A stretch of 64,000 bases of DNA from Psychrobacter sp. 1044 (GTDB taxonomy: Bacteria; Pseudomonadota; Gammaproteobacteria; Pseudomonadales; Moraxellaceae): assembly GCF_904846525.1 (NCBI RefSeq), contig NZ_CAJHAZ010000003.1, positions 62,001-126,000 on the forward strand, in the 5' to 3' direction. A program made the translations under genes and the position numbers. A model generated the notes under the pieces. That model saw only the letters and a program-made list of their open reading frames with translations, did no database searches and was not told the DNA's origin. Below are positions 52,360-61,096 of this stretch, piece after piece. How positions within the stretch are numbered: the first letter of the stretch is position 1; every line of letters starts with the position of its first letter.

Positions 52360-53473
52360 CTTTATAGATTTAGAGCGCCAACAGCAAAAAATTGAAAAAG
52401 AGGTCAATGAAGCTATATCTCGGGTATTGAGAGCTGGCCAATATATTATGGGTCAAGAATGCTTGGATTTAGAGCAGCAATTATCTGAATATACAGGTAG
52501 GAAATACTGTCTCTTATGTGCCAATGGCACGGATGCCATTCGTTTAGCTTTGATAGCGCTTAAAATTAAGAAAGGTGATTTAGTACTTACCACGGACTTC
52601 ACATTTTTTGCAACTTCTGAGGTTATTGCAGAATTGGGTGCTATTCCTATATTTGTAGATATTGATGATACATACAATATTTGCCCTCTAGATTTAGAGA
52701 AAAAAATATTAACATTAAAGAATAGTAATAAAAATTTAGCTGGTATTCTGAGTGTTGATCTTTTTGGACTTCCTGCCAATCATAATGAAATTGATCGTTT
52801 GGCGAAAGAGCATGGATTATGGCATGTTGAAGATGCCGCTCAAGGTTTCGGAGGTAAGATAGATAATAATAGGGCGTGTAGTTTTGGAGACATAAGTACT
52901 ACTAGCTTCTTCCCGGCGAAACCTTTAGGTTGTTACGGTGATGGAGGCGCTATATTTACCGATAATATAGATGTGGCAGAGCATATCAAGTCATTGCGAG
53001 TACATGGCAAAGGATCACACAAATACGAAAATGTTAATATTGGGTATAATAGTAGACTTGATACTATCCAAGCTGCCATTTTGCTCGAAAAGCTCAAGAT
53101 ATTTGATAAAGAAGTAGTTAAGAAGAATGAAATAGCAGCCATGTATACTTCTGCTTTAGAAGATGTTAAAGGCGTTATAGTGCCCAAGATTCCACCAGGC
53201 TATACTAGTAGTTGGGCGCAATACACTTTGAGAGTAGATAAAAGAGAAGAATTAATGGCTTACCTTAAGAGTCAGGGTATTCCAACTACAGTATATTATC
53301 CTAAAACAATGAGTCAGACTAAAGCTCTAGCCTCATTCTTGAAGTATCAAATTGGTGAATTGAAAAATTCTAAAAATTTTGCTAGTTCAGTACTCAGTCT
53401 TCCGATGCACGCTTATTTAACAGACGAAGAAGTTGGCTATATCTATAGTAAGATATCAAATTTTTATAATTGA
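52349..53473 (+). CDS. wbpE: DegT/DnrJ/EryC1 aminotransferase (WbpE/WlbC-like)
   Basis: 374 residues from the ATG at 52349, overlapping the acyltransferase stop; an ATG at 52328 is less likely. PLP-dependent sugar aminotransferase: INFIDLERQQQKIEKEV at the N terminus, CANGTDAIRLAL, VEDAAQGFGG with the PLP-binding Asp, and the Schiff-base lysine in SFFPAKPLGCYGDGGAI. It would aminate C3 of the keto sugar made by the WbpB-like enzyme, giving UDP-2-acetamido-3-amino-glucuronate. Confidence 0.9.
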   Translation: MEINFIDLERQQQKIEKEVNEAISRVLRAGQYIMGQECLDLEQQLSEYTGRKYCLLCANGTDAIRLALIALKIKKGDLVLTTDFTFFATSEVIAELGAIPIFVDIDDTYNICPLDLEKKILTLKNSNKNLAGILSVDLFGLPANHNEIDRLAKEHGLWHVEDAAQGFGGKIDNNRACSFGDISTTSFFPAKPLGCYGDGGAIFTDNIDVAEHIKSLRVHGKGSHKYENVNIGYNSRLDTIQAAILLEKLKIFDKEVVKKNEIAAMYTSALEDVKGVIVPKIPPGYTSSWAQYTLRVDKREELMAYLKSQGIPTTVYYPKTMSQTKALASFLKYQIGELKNSKNFASSVLSLPMHAYLTDEEVGYIYSKISNFYN

Positions 53474-53595
53474 TAATGACCAAACGGTAGACAGTTTTCC
53501 TGAAAAGAAATTCGTAATGGATATTTTTTCTCGAGCTTTCTGTGCTAATTTTTACTATTCCATAGATTTCTAGAAGTGCTGCAGGTTGTATATTA

Positions 53596-54825
53596 ATGCT
53601 GATTGAAAAAATAAATCTTCATGAGATTGCTCATCTCACTACAGAAAGGCCTGAAGCTCCTATAGTTGAAGATTTTTTTAACTATTTTTCCAATTTTAAT
53701 TTAGAGCGTGTATTAATTGTCACAGATGAAGATGTAAGAACTGATATACGGGTTTTGAATCAACTAGCAGCCCTACAACGAACAACTAAAAACATAACTA
53801 TTTTAAAAGTAAAGCCAGATAATAATTATACAGATAGTCAAAAAAAGGATATGTTGAAAGCGTTACATTTGAAAACCTTGAAAAATATTATATATTTACC
53901 ATGGTTTTTTATATTAGTTGTTATACATCATCCATTCTTAGCGTTTAGAAATAAAGCAAAGCAGGGAATATATAACGATCATAGTTATTCTCTAACACAG
54001 AAAATTGATACTTCTAGTTATACTTGTGTGATTTGCAATAATTTAATATCGACAAGTAGTGTTGACTCCCATAGTGAAGTTGATTATATATACGATATCC
54101 ATGAACTTGAGGTCTTTAGAAATCGAAACAAAGCTTCGATTCAGAGGTCTTTCTATATCTATCTTAAAGAGATGGAAGAGCTGCGTAAGCGGGAAAATAT
54201 CATTACGATAAGTAAGTATATTGCTGACACTCTTTCTACTATGTATAATTTCAGAAGATCAAAAATAAAAGTTATTTATAATAAGAATTTTTTTAATACA
54301 AATATTTCCTTTGATTCCGAAAGTAAGAAAGATAAATATTTATTGATATACATAGGTAATGTATCAATAGACCGTGGATTAGACGATATTGCTAGACTGT
54401 CTTATAAATACGACATATTAATAATTGCATGTAATTACAATGAAGAAGCCATATCATATTTAGAGAACAATAGTAATCTGTATCGTCTTACGATTTTTAA
54501 AGGGATGGATTATCAATCTATATTGCTAAAAAAAATTAGGAAATATCAATATCCCTTCTTTTTAATTTTGATAAATCCCAACCATCCTAGCTATAGATAT
54601 GCATTACCTAATAAATTTTTCCAAGCTCAAGCTGTCGAATGCCCTATTATAGTATATGATAAAACTTATTTAGGGAGCATTGTAAAAAAATATGGATGTG
54701 GTTTGATTTTTTCTGATATAACTCACATAGATTTTTTAAATAGTATAAGTAATATAGAATATGTGGCTATGCAACAAGCTATGAAAGTGAAAATAGCTGA
54801 AGCTATAGAAGATAAGAATCTATAG
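53596..54825 (+). CDS. Glycosyltransferase, GT4-like
   Basis: 409 residues, strongly AT-rich. Residues 1-30 form an extension; ERVLIVTDEDVRTDIRVLNQLAAL begins the GT-B acceptor domain. A hydrophobic segment at about 95-115 (YLPWFFILVVIHHPFLAF) may sit in the membrane. The central EVDYIYDIHELEVFRNR and the donor domain YLLIYIGNVSIDRGLDDIARL, LPNKFFQAQAVECPIIVYD fit family 4. It would transfer a sugar to the island's glycan. Convergent with tviB. Confidence 0.72.
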   Translation: MLIEKINLHEIAHLTTERPEAPIVEDFFNYFSNFNLERVLIVTDEDVRTDIRVLNQLAALQRTTKNITILKVKPDNNYTDSQKKDMLKALHLKTLKNIIYLPWFFILVVIHHPFLAFRNKAKQGIYNDHSYSLTQKIDTSSYTCVICNNLISTSSVDSHSEVDYIYDIHELEVFRNRNKASIQRSFYIYLKEMEELRKRENIITISKYIADTLSTMYNFRRSKIKVIYNKNFFNTNISFDSESKKDKYLLIYIGNVSIDRGLDDIARLSYKYDILIIACNYNEEAISYLENNSNLYRLTIFKGMDYQSILLKKIRKYQYPFFLILINPNHPSYRYALPNKFFQAQAVECPIIVYDKTYLGSIVKKYGCGLIFSDITHIDFLNSISNIEYVAMQQAMKVKIAEAIEDKNL

Positions 54826-54911
54826 TCTAGATTTGACCTTTTACTATAGTAAGTTTGCATTTTGTGAGAAACGAGAAAGATACTGAACTTTAAAAACCAT
54901 AACATTAATAA

Positions 54912-54944
54912 GAAAGTAAGGATAGTTTTAACTATCTTACTTTC
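54912..54944. terminator. Hairpin between convergent glycosyltransferase and tviB
   Basis: About 15 bp of pairing with one bulged base (54912-54927 with 54930-54944). A T tract is weak, so termination is plausible rather than certain. Confidence 0.5.
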
Positions 54945-54963
54945 CTACAGAGATATAACGTAC

Positions 54964-56223
54964 TTATAAACGCCAGTCTGGATTTACTAATGCACCTTTA
55001 ACATCGATAACTACTTTAGGCTTAGTGCAAAATCCATCTATTCTGTCATCTTCACCAACAAAATCTGAATGGTTAACAGCTACAATAACAGCGTCAAAAC
55101 TATTCTCTTGAATATCTTCATAGTCGATATAATCAACATCTAGGCTATTCCAGTCTTCTTCAGTAACCCAAGGATCGGAATAAGTCATTCTTACCCCATA
55201 TTTCTCAAGTTCAATACCAATATCTGTTACTTTGGTATTTCTGACATCTGGACAGTTTTCTTTAAAGGTAACACCTAAAAGTAAAATACGGGCATCTTTG
55301 ATATTTTTCCCATATGAGATAAGCTTTTTGATGGTTTGTTCGGCAACGAATTTACTCATAGAGTTGTTGATTGCGCGAGAAGTCAAAATTAAATTGGGAT
55401 TTAATCCTAAAGATGATGCTTTGTGTGCCAAGTAATAAGGATCTACGCCAATACAATGCCCACCTACTAAACCAGGCATAAGCTTGATAAAGTTCCATTT
55501 AGTAGCAGCAGCTTCTATGACTTCATGAGTGTCGATACCAACTTCGTTGAAAATAAGGGCCAATTCGTTTATCAAAGCAATATTGACATCACGCTGAGTG
55601 TTTTCAATAACTTTAGATGCTTCTGCGACTTTTATAGAGGAAGCCTTGAATGTGCCAGCAGTAATTACTGAGCTATATAATTCATCCACTATGTCTGTGT
55701 AGTAAGGGTTTGAACCTGAAGTGACTTTTAATATGTTCTCTACTGTGCGCAGTTTGTCGCCTGGATTAATACGTTCTGGAGAATAACCAACACCAAAATC
55801 TATATTTAACTTTAAGTTGGATTTTTCTAGCTCAGGAATACAAACTTCTTCTGTAGCACCTGGATATACTGTTGATTCATAGATAACGATATCATCTCGC
55901 TTAATAATTTTACTTAACATCTGAGAAGCTTTGACCAATGGGGACAAATCTGGTAAGTTATTATCATCAATTGGTGTTGGTACGGTAATGATAAATACGT
56001 TTGCTGCGGTTAGGTCATTAGTGTCAGAAGTAAAAGTAAGACGAGAAGTGTTTTTGAGATATTCGCTAGTCACTTCTCTAGTTTTATCAATATTATTAGA
56101 TAACTCGTTAATACGTGTTTCATTTATATCAAAGCCTATAACGTCATATTTTTTTGCAAACGCACAAGCTAGTGGTAGACCTACGTAACCTAACCCTATA
56201 ATGGCGATTTTTTTGGAATTCAT
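54964..56223 (-). CDS. tviB: UDP-N-acetylhexosamine 6-dehydrogenase (TviB/WbpO type)
   Basis: 419 residues. NAD motif IIGLGYVGLPLACAFAK, IITVPTPIDDNNLPDLSPL, SPERINPGD, and the catalytic Cys257 in GLVGGHCIGVDPYYLAHKA, the arrangement of the Vi-antigen/WbpO group. Oxidises C6 of UDP-GlcNAc or UDP-GalNAc to the uronate, which would feed the WbpB-like enzyme. AAAGGTC precedes the ATG. It is on the minus strand, after the KpsC-like gene. Confidence 0.93.
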   Translation of the reverse strand: MNSKKIAIIGLGYVGLPLACAFAKKYDVIGFDINETRINELSNNIDKTREVTSEYLKNTSRLTFTSDTNDLTAANVFIITVPTPIDDNNLPDLSPLVKASQMLSKIIKRDDIVIYESTVYPGATEEVCIPELEKSNLKLNIDFGVGYSPERINPGDKLRTVENILKVTSGSNPYYTDIVDELYSSVITAGTFKASSIKVAEASKVIENTQRDVNIALINELALIFNEVGIDTHEVIEAAATKWNFIKLMPGLVGGHCIGVDPYYLAHKASSLGLNPNLILTSRAINNSMSKFVAEQTIKKLISYGKNIKDARILLLGVTFKENCPDVRNTKVTDIGIELEKYGVRMTYSDPWVTEEDWNSLDVDYIDYEDIQENSFDAVIVAVNHSDFVGEDDRIDGFCTKPKVVIDVKGALVNPDWRL

Positions 56224-56271
56224 CGAATGACCTTTTGGTATGAATTAATTAGATAAGAGTGTTTGGCTACT

Positions 56272-57255
56272 TTAGTGATAATTAAGATTGTAGGCATAAT
56301 AGCAGATATAAAATAGCTGAGAAAGTAACGGTGTGTTTGATTTTATATCATCAGAGCATAAGCCGTAATAAAAAGGTCGCCCTAATACGGTGACCTTTTT
56401 TCCTCTTAGTAATGCCTCAAACCCACCTAACGACGTAATCGTATATACATGATCGACGGTTTCTAAGGCATCGACCAAGTGGATAGGCTGAGTAAGGATA
56501 AGACAATCTAGTTCAATGAGGACATTGACGATAGGCGGATCATGAAGCGTCATTGGATGAGGTTTGACGATAATTTGCGCAGCAGGGTTTTCTTCAATAG
56601 CTTTATTGACCACATCAAGTAGGGTAATGCCAATACCACCACCATATTTCAACGAATCATCATGGGGCACTTGTCCTAAAACCAATATGCGCTTTTTACT
56701 TTTTTCGCCATATATAGGCACGACATCGACATACGGTTGGTGATTGTATTTGCTCACGCGATGTGAGACGTAATAATCGAGCATCTCTTGTGCTAGTGTC
56801 TCATCATAGCCATCCTGCTCAAAATCAAAATTGGCGATGAGATCAGTCAAATCATTTGGGCGAGTGGTATCGAAGTAGGGCGCTTGGCTATCCATTACGA
56901 TAGATAATGGTGGCGCATCGTTCTCATCATCAGGGCCTGAACGGATAAAGCCATCTTCTAAAAAGAAGATATCTAGTTCTTGCTCGCGTATGTACTCAAT
57001 AAAATAATCAGGTGCTTTATAACCCCAAATATAGATGACGGGATTCACGCGATTGATGAATGGTTTTAACCACAGCTCAAAATAGCGTTGATTGAAGTGC
57101 CGTTGTATTTGGATATGTGACGACTCTAATACCCAGTCACCGACCAAATCCTGCCATGGCAGCATACCAACGACTAACGCCAAACGCTGTTTTGGCTGAC
57201 GATTATGTTTATAATAACCTAATAGTAGCGGTCGGATGTAAGCGTTAAATTTCAT
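56272..57255 (-). CDS. KpsC/LipB-like capsule polysaccharide protein, single domain
   Basis: 327 residues. EDGFIRS near residue 100, DSQAPYFD, VLGQVPHDDS, VKPHPMTLHD and TSLGGFEALLRGKKVTVLGRPFYYGL are the hallmarks of the capsule_synth family (KpsC, beta-Kdo transferase). KpsC proper has two such domains in about 670 residues; only one is here. After PFYYGL the sequence ends within about 30 residues, where relatives normally continue, so the C terminus may be truncated; it stops just before tviB. Composition is like the chromosome flank, not the AT-rich island. Confidence 0.82.
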   Translation of the reverse strand: MKFNAYIRPLLLGYYKHNRQPKQRLALVVGMLPWQDLVGDWVLESSHIQIQRHFNQRYFELWLKPFINRVNPVIYIWGYKAPDYFIEYIREQELDIFFLEDGFIRSGPDDENDAPPLSIVMDSQAPYFDTTRPNDLTDLIANFDFEQDGYDETLAQEMLDYYVSHRVSKYNHQPYVDVVPIYGEKSKKRILVLGQVPHDDSLKYGGGIGITLLDVVNKAIEENPAAQIIVKPHPMTLHDPPIVNVLIELDCLILTQPIHLVDALETVDHVYTITSLGGFEALLRGKKVTVLGRPFYYGLCSDDIKSNTPLLSQLFYICYYAYNLNYH

Positions 57256-57413
57256 AATATGTTGGCTGGCTTAGATTGATAGCGTAAGGGCAGATAGTCA
57301 TGATTGGGGTATTTACGTTGGCAATGTTTCGTCGTTCCCAGTATAGTTGCATTTACGAGTAAAAACGAATACCTACTTCGAAAAATAATAGCTTTAAAAA
57401 TAATGGGTCGATA

Positions 57414-58440
57414 TTATGAAAAATAAGATACTAGTTACGGGCGGTGCGGGTTATATTGGCACACACACCTGTATCGCACTGCATGAAGCTGGGTATGAGA
57501 TTGTGGTTTATGATAATTTATCTAATAGTAGCCGTGAAGCCATCAATCGTGTCTCTACTCTCATTGGTCAGCCGATTGAGTTTATCGAAGGCGATATTCG
57601 TGATGCTGAGTCACTTAAACAAGTGTTTCTATCTCATCATTTCTTCGGCGTGATTCACTTTGCAGGTCTAAAAGCGGTTGGTGAATCCGTTGCCAAGCCG
57701 CTGATGTATTATAACAATAATGTCAGTGGCACCATTACTTTACTAGAGATTATGGCTAAATTTAATGTCAAAAACCTAGTGTTTTCTTCATCTGCCACTG
57801 TCTATGGTGATCCCGAATCGCTGCCTATTGACGAGAATTCACCGCGTTCTTGTACAAACCCTTATGGACAAAGTAAACTGACGGTCGAGCATATCTTAGA
57901 AGATCTCGCTGTATCCGACGACAGTTGGAACCTGATACCTCTTAGATACTTTAATCCAGTAGGGGCGCATCCATCAGGGCAGATTGGCGAAGACCCTAAT
58001 GATATCCCAAATAATTTGATGCCTTATATCTCGCAAGTCGCTGTTGGTAAGCTTGCTAAACTTAATATTTTTGGTAATGACTATCAAACTATTGATGGTA
58101 CTGGCGTGCGTGATTTTATCCATGTTACTGATTTGGCGCAAGGTCATGTCGCTGCGTTAAATTATTTAGAGCGACAAGTGGCACCAGTAGGATTTTTACC
58201 GATTAATTTAGGCACTGGTAAAGGTACTTCTGTATTAGAGTTAGTAACGGCATTTTCTAAAGTTTCTGGACAACCAATTCCTTATCAATTCGCAGACCGC
58301 CGCGCAGGTGACATTGCCAGTTGCTATGCCAGTGCTGATAAAGCGAAAAACCTGTTAGAGTGGCAAGCAAAATTATCAATTACTGAGATGTGCCAAGATA
58401 GCTGGCGTTGGCAAAGTATGAATCCGAATGGCTATACTGT
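57414..58440 (+). repeat. Direct repeat, galE copy 2 side
   Basis: Counterpart of 46604-47630; no mismatch was found on line-by-line comparison. The repeats are in direct orientation and enclose about 9.8 kb. Confidence 0.95.
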
Positions 58441-58447
58441 CACTTAG
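57416..58447 (+). CDS. galE: UDP-glucose 4-epimerase, copy 2
   Basis: 343 residues, identical to copy 1 up to residue 341, ending VT. Same NAD and Tyr-Lys motifs. This copy has a 160-base divergent upstream region shared with the KpsC-like gene, so a promoter is possible here, and it is followed 53 bases on by galU. It is the more likely ancestral copy because it heads the galE-galU-pgi block. Confidence 0.95.
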   Translation: MKNKILVTGGAGYIGTHTCIALHEAGYEIVVYDNLSNSSREAINRVSTLIGQPIEFIEGDIRDAESLKQVFLSHHFFGVIHFAGLKAVGESVAKPLMYYNNNVSGTITLLEIMAKFNVKNLVFSSSATVYGDPESLPIDENSPRSCTNPYGQSKLTVEHILEDLAVSDDSWNLIPLRYFNPVGAHPSGQIGEDPNDIPNNLMPYISQVAVGKLAKLNIFGNDYQTIDGTGVRDFIHVTDLAQGHVAALNYLERQVAPVGFLPINLGTGKGTSVLELVTAFSKVSGQPIPYQFADRRAGDIASCYASADKAKNLLEWQAKLSITEMCQDSWRWQSMNPNGYTVT

Positions 58448-58500
58448 ACTTTATAAAATATAACCTTTATCTTATTCTCCATTAATACAGTTTAAAAATT

Positions 58501-59385
58501 ATGAAAAAAATAACTCACGCCGTCATCCCTGTTGCAGGCTTCGGTACCCGTATGTTGCCATTGTCTAAATCAGTGCCAAAAGAGCTATTGCCACTTGGTA
58601 ATCGTCCTGCTATTCACTATGTGGTTGAAGAGGCGATTGCTGCTGGTATTAAGCATATTGTCTTGGTCGGTCATGCACAAAAGAGCACGATTGAAAATTA
58701 TTTCGATATCAATGCTGAGCTAGATAACCAATTACGCGCAAAAGGTAAGGACGCCTTGGCTGATAGTCTGAACTGGTTACCAGATGATGTAACGGTGTCG
58801 ATGATACGTCAGGGCAAAGCTTTAGGTTTGGGACACGCGGTATTGGCTGCTAGACCAATCATTGGTGCGCATGATTTTGCCGTATTATTACCCGACGTTG
58901 TGCTTGATCCTTTTACGGGCGATATGGCTACTGAGAACTTAGCCTTTATGATTGATGCTTTTGCTGAAGATAACCATTCGCAGATATTGGTGGATAACGT
59001 TGCTGATGAAGATGTGCATAAATATGGTATTGCTAAACTGCATGAAGCGTTTAGTGAGGAGAGCAGGGAAGATGATAAAGCAGACAGTAATGCCAGCTTC
59101 AAAGTCGCAGGATTTGTAGAAAAGCCCGATTTAGCCAATGCACCCTCAAAATTAGCAGTCGTTGGTCGTTATGTCTTTAGCAATCACATTTTTGACTATC
59201 TGGCCAATACCAAAGCCTCGGTCGGTGGCGAGATTCAACTGACCGATGCGATTGATGCGTTGATTAGTGAATACGGCGTGAATGTCACGACAATGCGCGG
59301 CGACAGCTATGATGCCGGTGATATGCGCTCATATATGCAAGCATTTATCTATTTTGCTCAGCAGCAACTAGCAAATGAAGAGTAA
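58501..59385 (+). CDS. galU: UTP-glucose-1-phosphate uridylyltransferase
   Basis: 294 residues. Nucleotidyltransferase signature VIPVAGFGTRMLPLSKSVPKELLPL at the N terminus, HYVVEEAIAAGI, GLGHAVLAAR, VLLPDVVLDP and GFVEKPDLANAPS. It makes UDP-glucose from glucose 1-phosphate, the substrate of GalE. The stop is three bases before pgi, so the two are coupled. Confidence 0.96.
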   Translation: MKKITHAVIPVAGFGTRMLPLSKSVPKELLPLGNRPAIHYVVEEAIAAGIKHIVLVGHAQKSTIENYFDINAELDNQLRAKGKDALADSLNWLPDDVTVSMIRQGKALGLGHAVLAARPIIGAHDFAVLLPDVVLDPFTGDMATENLAFMIDAFAEDNHSQILVDNVADEDVHKYGIAKLHEAFSEESREDDKADSNASFKVAGFVEKPDLANAPSKLAVVGRYVFSNHIFDYLANTKASVGGEIQLTDAIDALISEYGVNVTTMRGDSYDAGDMRSYMQAFIYFAQQQLANEE

Positions 59386-59388
59386 TCA

Positions 59389-61056
59389 ATGAGCGATACG
59401 AAAGATAATAACAAGTATAGTAGTGCTCGAAATTCTAAGTACTGGCAGCAATTGCAAGAATTAGCGGCACAGCCATGGTCGCTGGATAAACTATTTACGC
59501 AAGATACTGAGCGCACGAGTCGTTTTAGCACTCAAGTTGGTGCACTATATATGGACTATAGCAAGCAATGTATTGATGAACAGGTACTGGCAAGTCTTTT
59601 GCAGCTAGCAGAAAGCTGTGAATTGTCCACAAGGATTGATGCACTTATGCAAGGTGCGATGGTCAATACTAGCGAGGAGCGTGCTGCCTTGCATACAGCA
59701 CTACGATTGCCAGAGTCTGCCAAACTAGACCTTGATGGACAAAATGTCGTCGCTGATGTGCATGATAGTCTGTCGCAAGTAGCACGTTTATCTGAACGTG
59801 TCCGTAGTGGTACATGGCGCGGATTTTCTGGTAAAGCTATCACGGATGTGGTCAATATCGGCGTTGGTGGCTCTGACCTTGGCCCGCTTATGGCGACGAC
59901 CGCGCTAGATGAGTGGGCAGATACCGACATTGAAGTACATTTCGTCTCTAATATGGACGGCACTCAGCTTGACAATTTGCTCAAGCACCTAAATCCTGAA
60001 ACGACCTTGTTTATCATCTCGTCCAAGTCATTTGGCACGGTTGACACGTTATCTAATGCTAAGACAGCATTGTCATGGCTGCTTGCCACTGCCAAGCTGC
60101 GTGCAGGTACTGAGGACAGTGTGCTACGCCGCCACTTTATCGGCATATCTGCTAATAGTGAAAAAATGAGTGCTTGGGGTATTCATCCTGAGCATCAGCT
60201 ACAGCTTTGGGAGTGGGTTGGCGGTCGTTTTTCTTTATGGTCAGCGATAGGATTGGCGATTGCCATTCGTATTGGCATGGCTGGGTTTAAAGCGTTATTA
60301 GCTGGTGCGCATAGTATGGATGAGCACTTTTCTCAGGCTGATTTTGCAGAAAATTTACCAGTATTGTTGGGTTTACTTGCTGTTTGGAACAGTACCTTTT
60401 TACAAGTGAATGCTCATACCGTATTGCCCTATGATGGTCGTCTTAGCTATTTACCAAGCTACTTAACCCAGCTTGAGATGGAGAGTAATGGTAAATCGGT
60501 CACCCAACACGGTGATCATATTGATTATGATACCTGTCCAATTCTGTGGGGCGAGATTGGCTCCAATGCGCAGCATGCCTTTTATCAGTTGCTACATCAA
60601 GGCACACAGCAGGTGTCTTGTGACTTTATCGCTTGTGTGCGCCGCTATAGTGGTCAATCGCAAAACGCGCCATTACAGCAGCAGCATGAGCTGTCTTTGG
60701 CCAATTGTCTAGCACAGAGCCGAGTGCTGGCTTTTGGTAATGCCGCGCTTCAAGAGACTGAGGTTCAAGTAGCTTCTGCTGCGGATAAGTATAAATATTA
60801 CCGTGGCAACCAGCCGTCAACGACATTGCTAATCGATGAGCTGACGCCGCACAGTTTGGGAGCGCTGATTGCGCTTTATGAGCATAAAGTCTATGTCATG
60901 GCCAGCATTTGGGATATTAATCCGTTTGATCAATGGGGCGTCGAGATGGGCAAGCAAATGGCAGAGTCCGTACATCAAGCCATGCAGCAAGCAGGTGAGA
61001 GTCAGTTTGACAGCTCCACTAACCAGCTGTTAAAACACATTCAACAGCTGTCTTGA
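59389..61056 (+). CDS. pgi: Glucose-6-phosphate isomerase
   Basis: 555 residues, full length. NIGVGGSDLGPLMATTAL, FVSNMDGTQLDNLL, ISSKSFGTVDTL and the C-terminal signature DQWGVEMGKQMA are all present. It interconverts glucose 6-phosphate and fructose 6-phosphate, linking central carbon to nucleotide-sugar synthesis. GAAGAG within the galU end is the ribosome binding site. Its presence in a sugar-nucleotide operon recalls gpi of Acinetobacter K loci. Confidence 0.96.
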   Translation: MSDTKDNNKYSSARNSKYWQQLQELAAQPWSLDKLFTQDTERTSRFSTQVGALYMDYSKQCIDEQVLASLLQLAESCELSTRIDALMQGAMVNTSEERAALHTALRLPESAKLDLDGQNVVADVHDSLSQVARLSERVRSGTWRGFSGKAITDVVNIGVGGSDLGPLMATTALDEWADTDIEVHFVSNMDGTQLDNLLKHLNPETTLFIISSKSFGTVDTLSNAKTALSWLLATAKLRAGTEDSVLRRHFIGISANSEKMSAWGIHPEHQLQLWEWVGGRFSLWSAIGLAIAIRIGMAGFKALLAGAHSMDEHFSQADFAENLPVLLGLLAVWNSTFLQVNAHTVLPYDGRLSYLPSYLTQLEMESNGKSVTQHGDHIDYDTCPILWGEIGSNAQHAFYQLLHQGTQQVSCDFIACVRRYSGQSQNAPLQQQHELSLANCLAQSRVLAFGNAALQETEVQVASAADKYKYYRGNQPSTTLLIDELTPHSLGALIALYEHKVYVMASIWDINPFDQWGVEMGKQMAESVHQAMQQAGESQFDSSTNQLLKHIQQLS

Positions 61057-61096
61057 TCGTTTTGCTACTAAGTTAATAATCATTAAAGGTGAACGC

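Noticed and set aside
47654-56250. Prophage or insertion sequence as carrier of the glycan island
   Set aside because: No integrase, transposase, terminal inverted repeats or att-like site was seen; only the galE direct repeats bound it.
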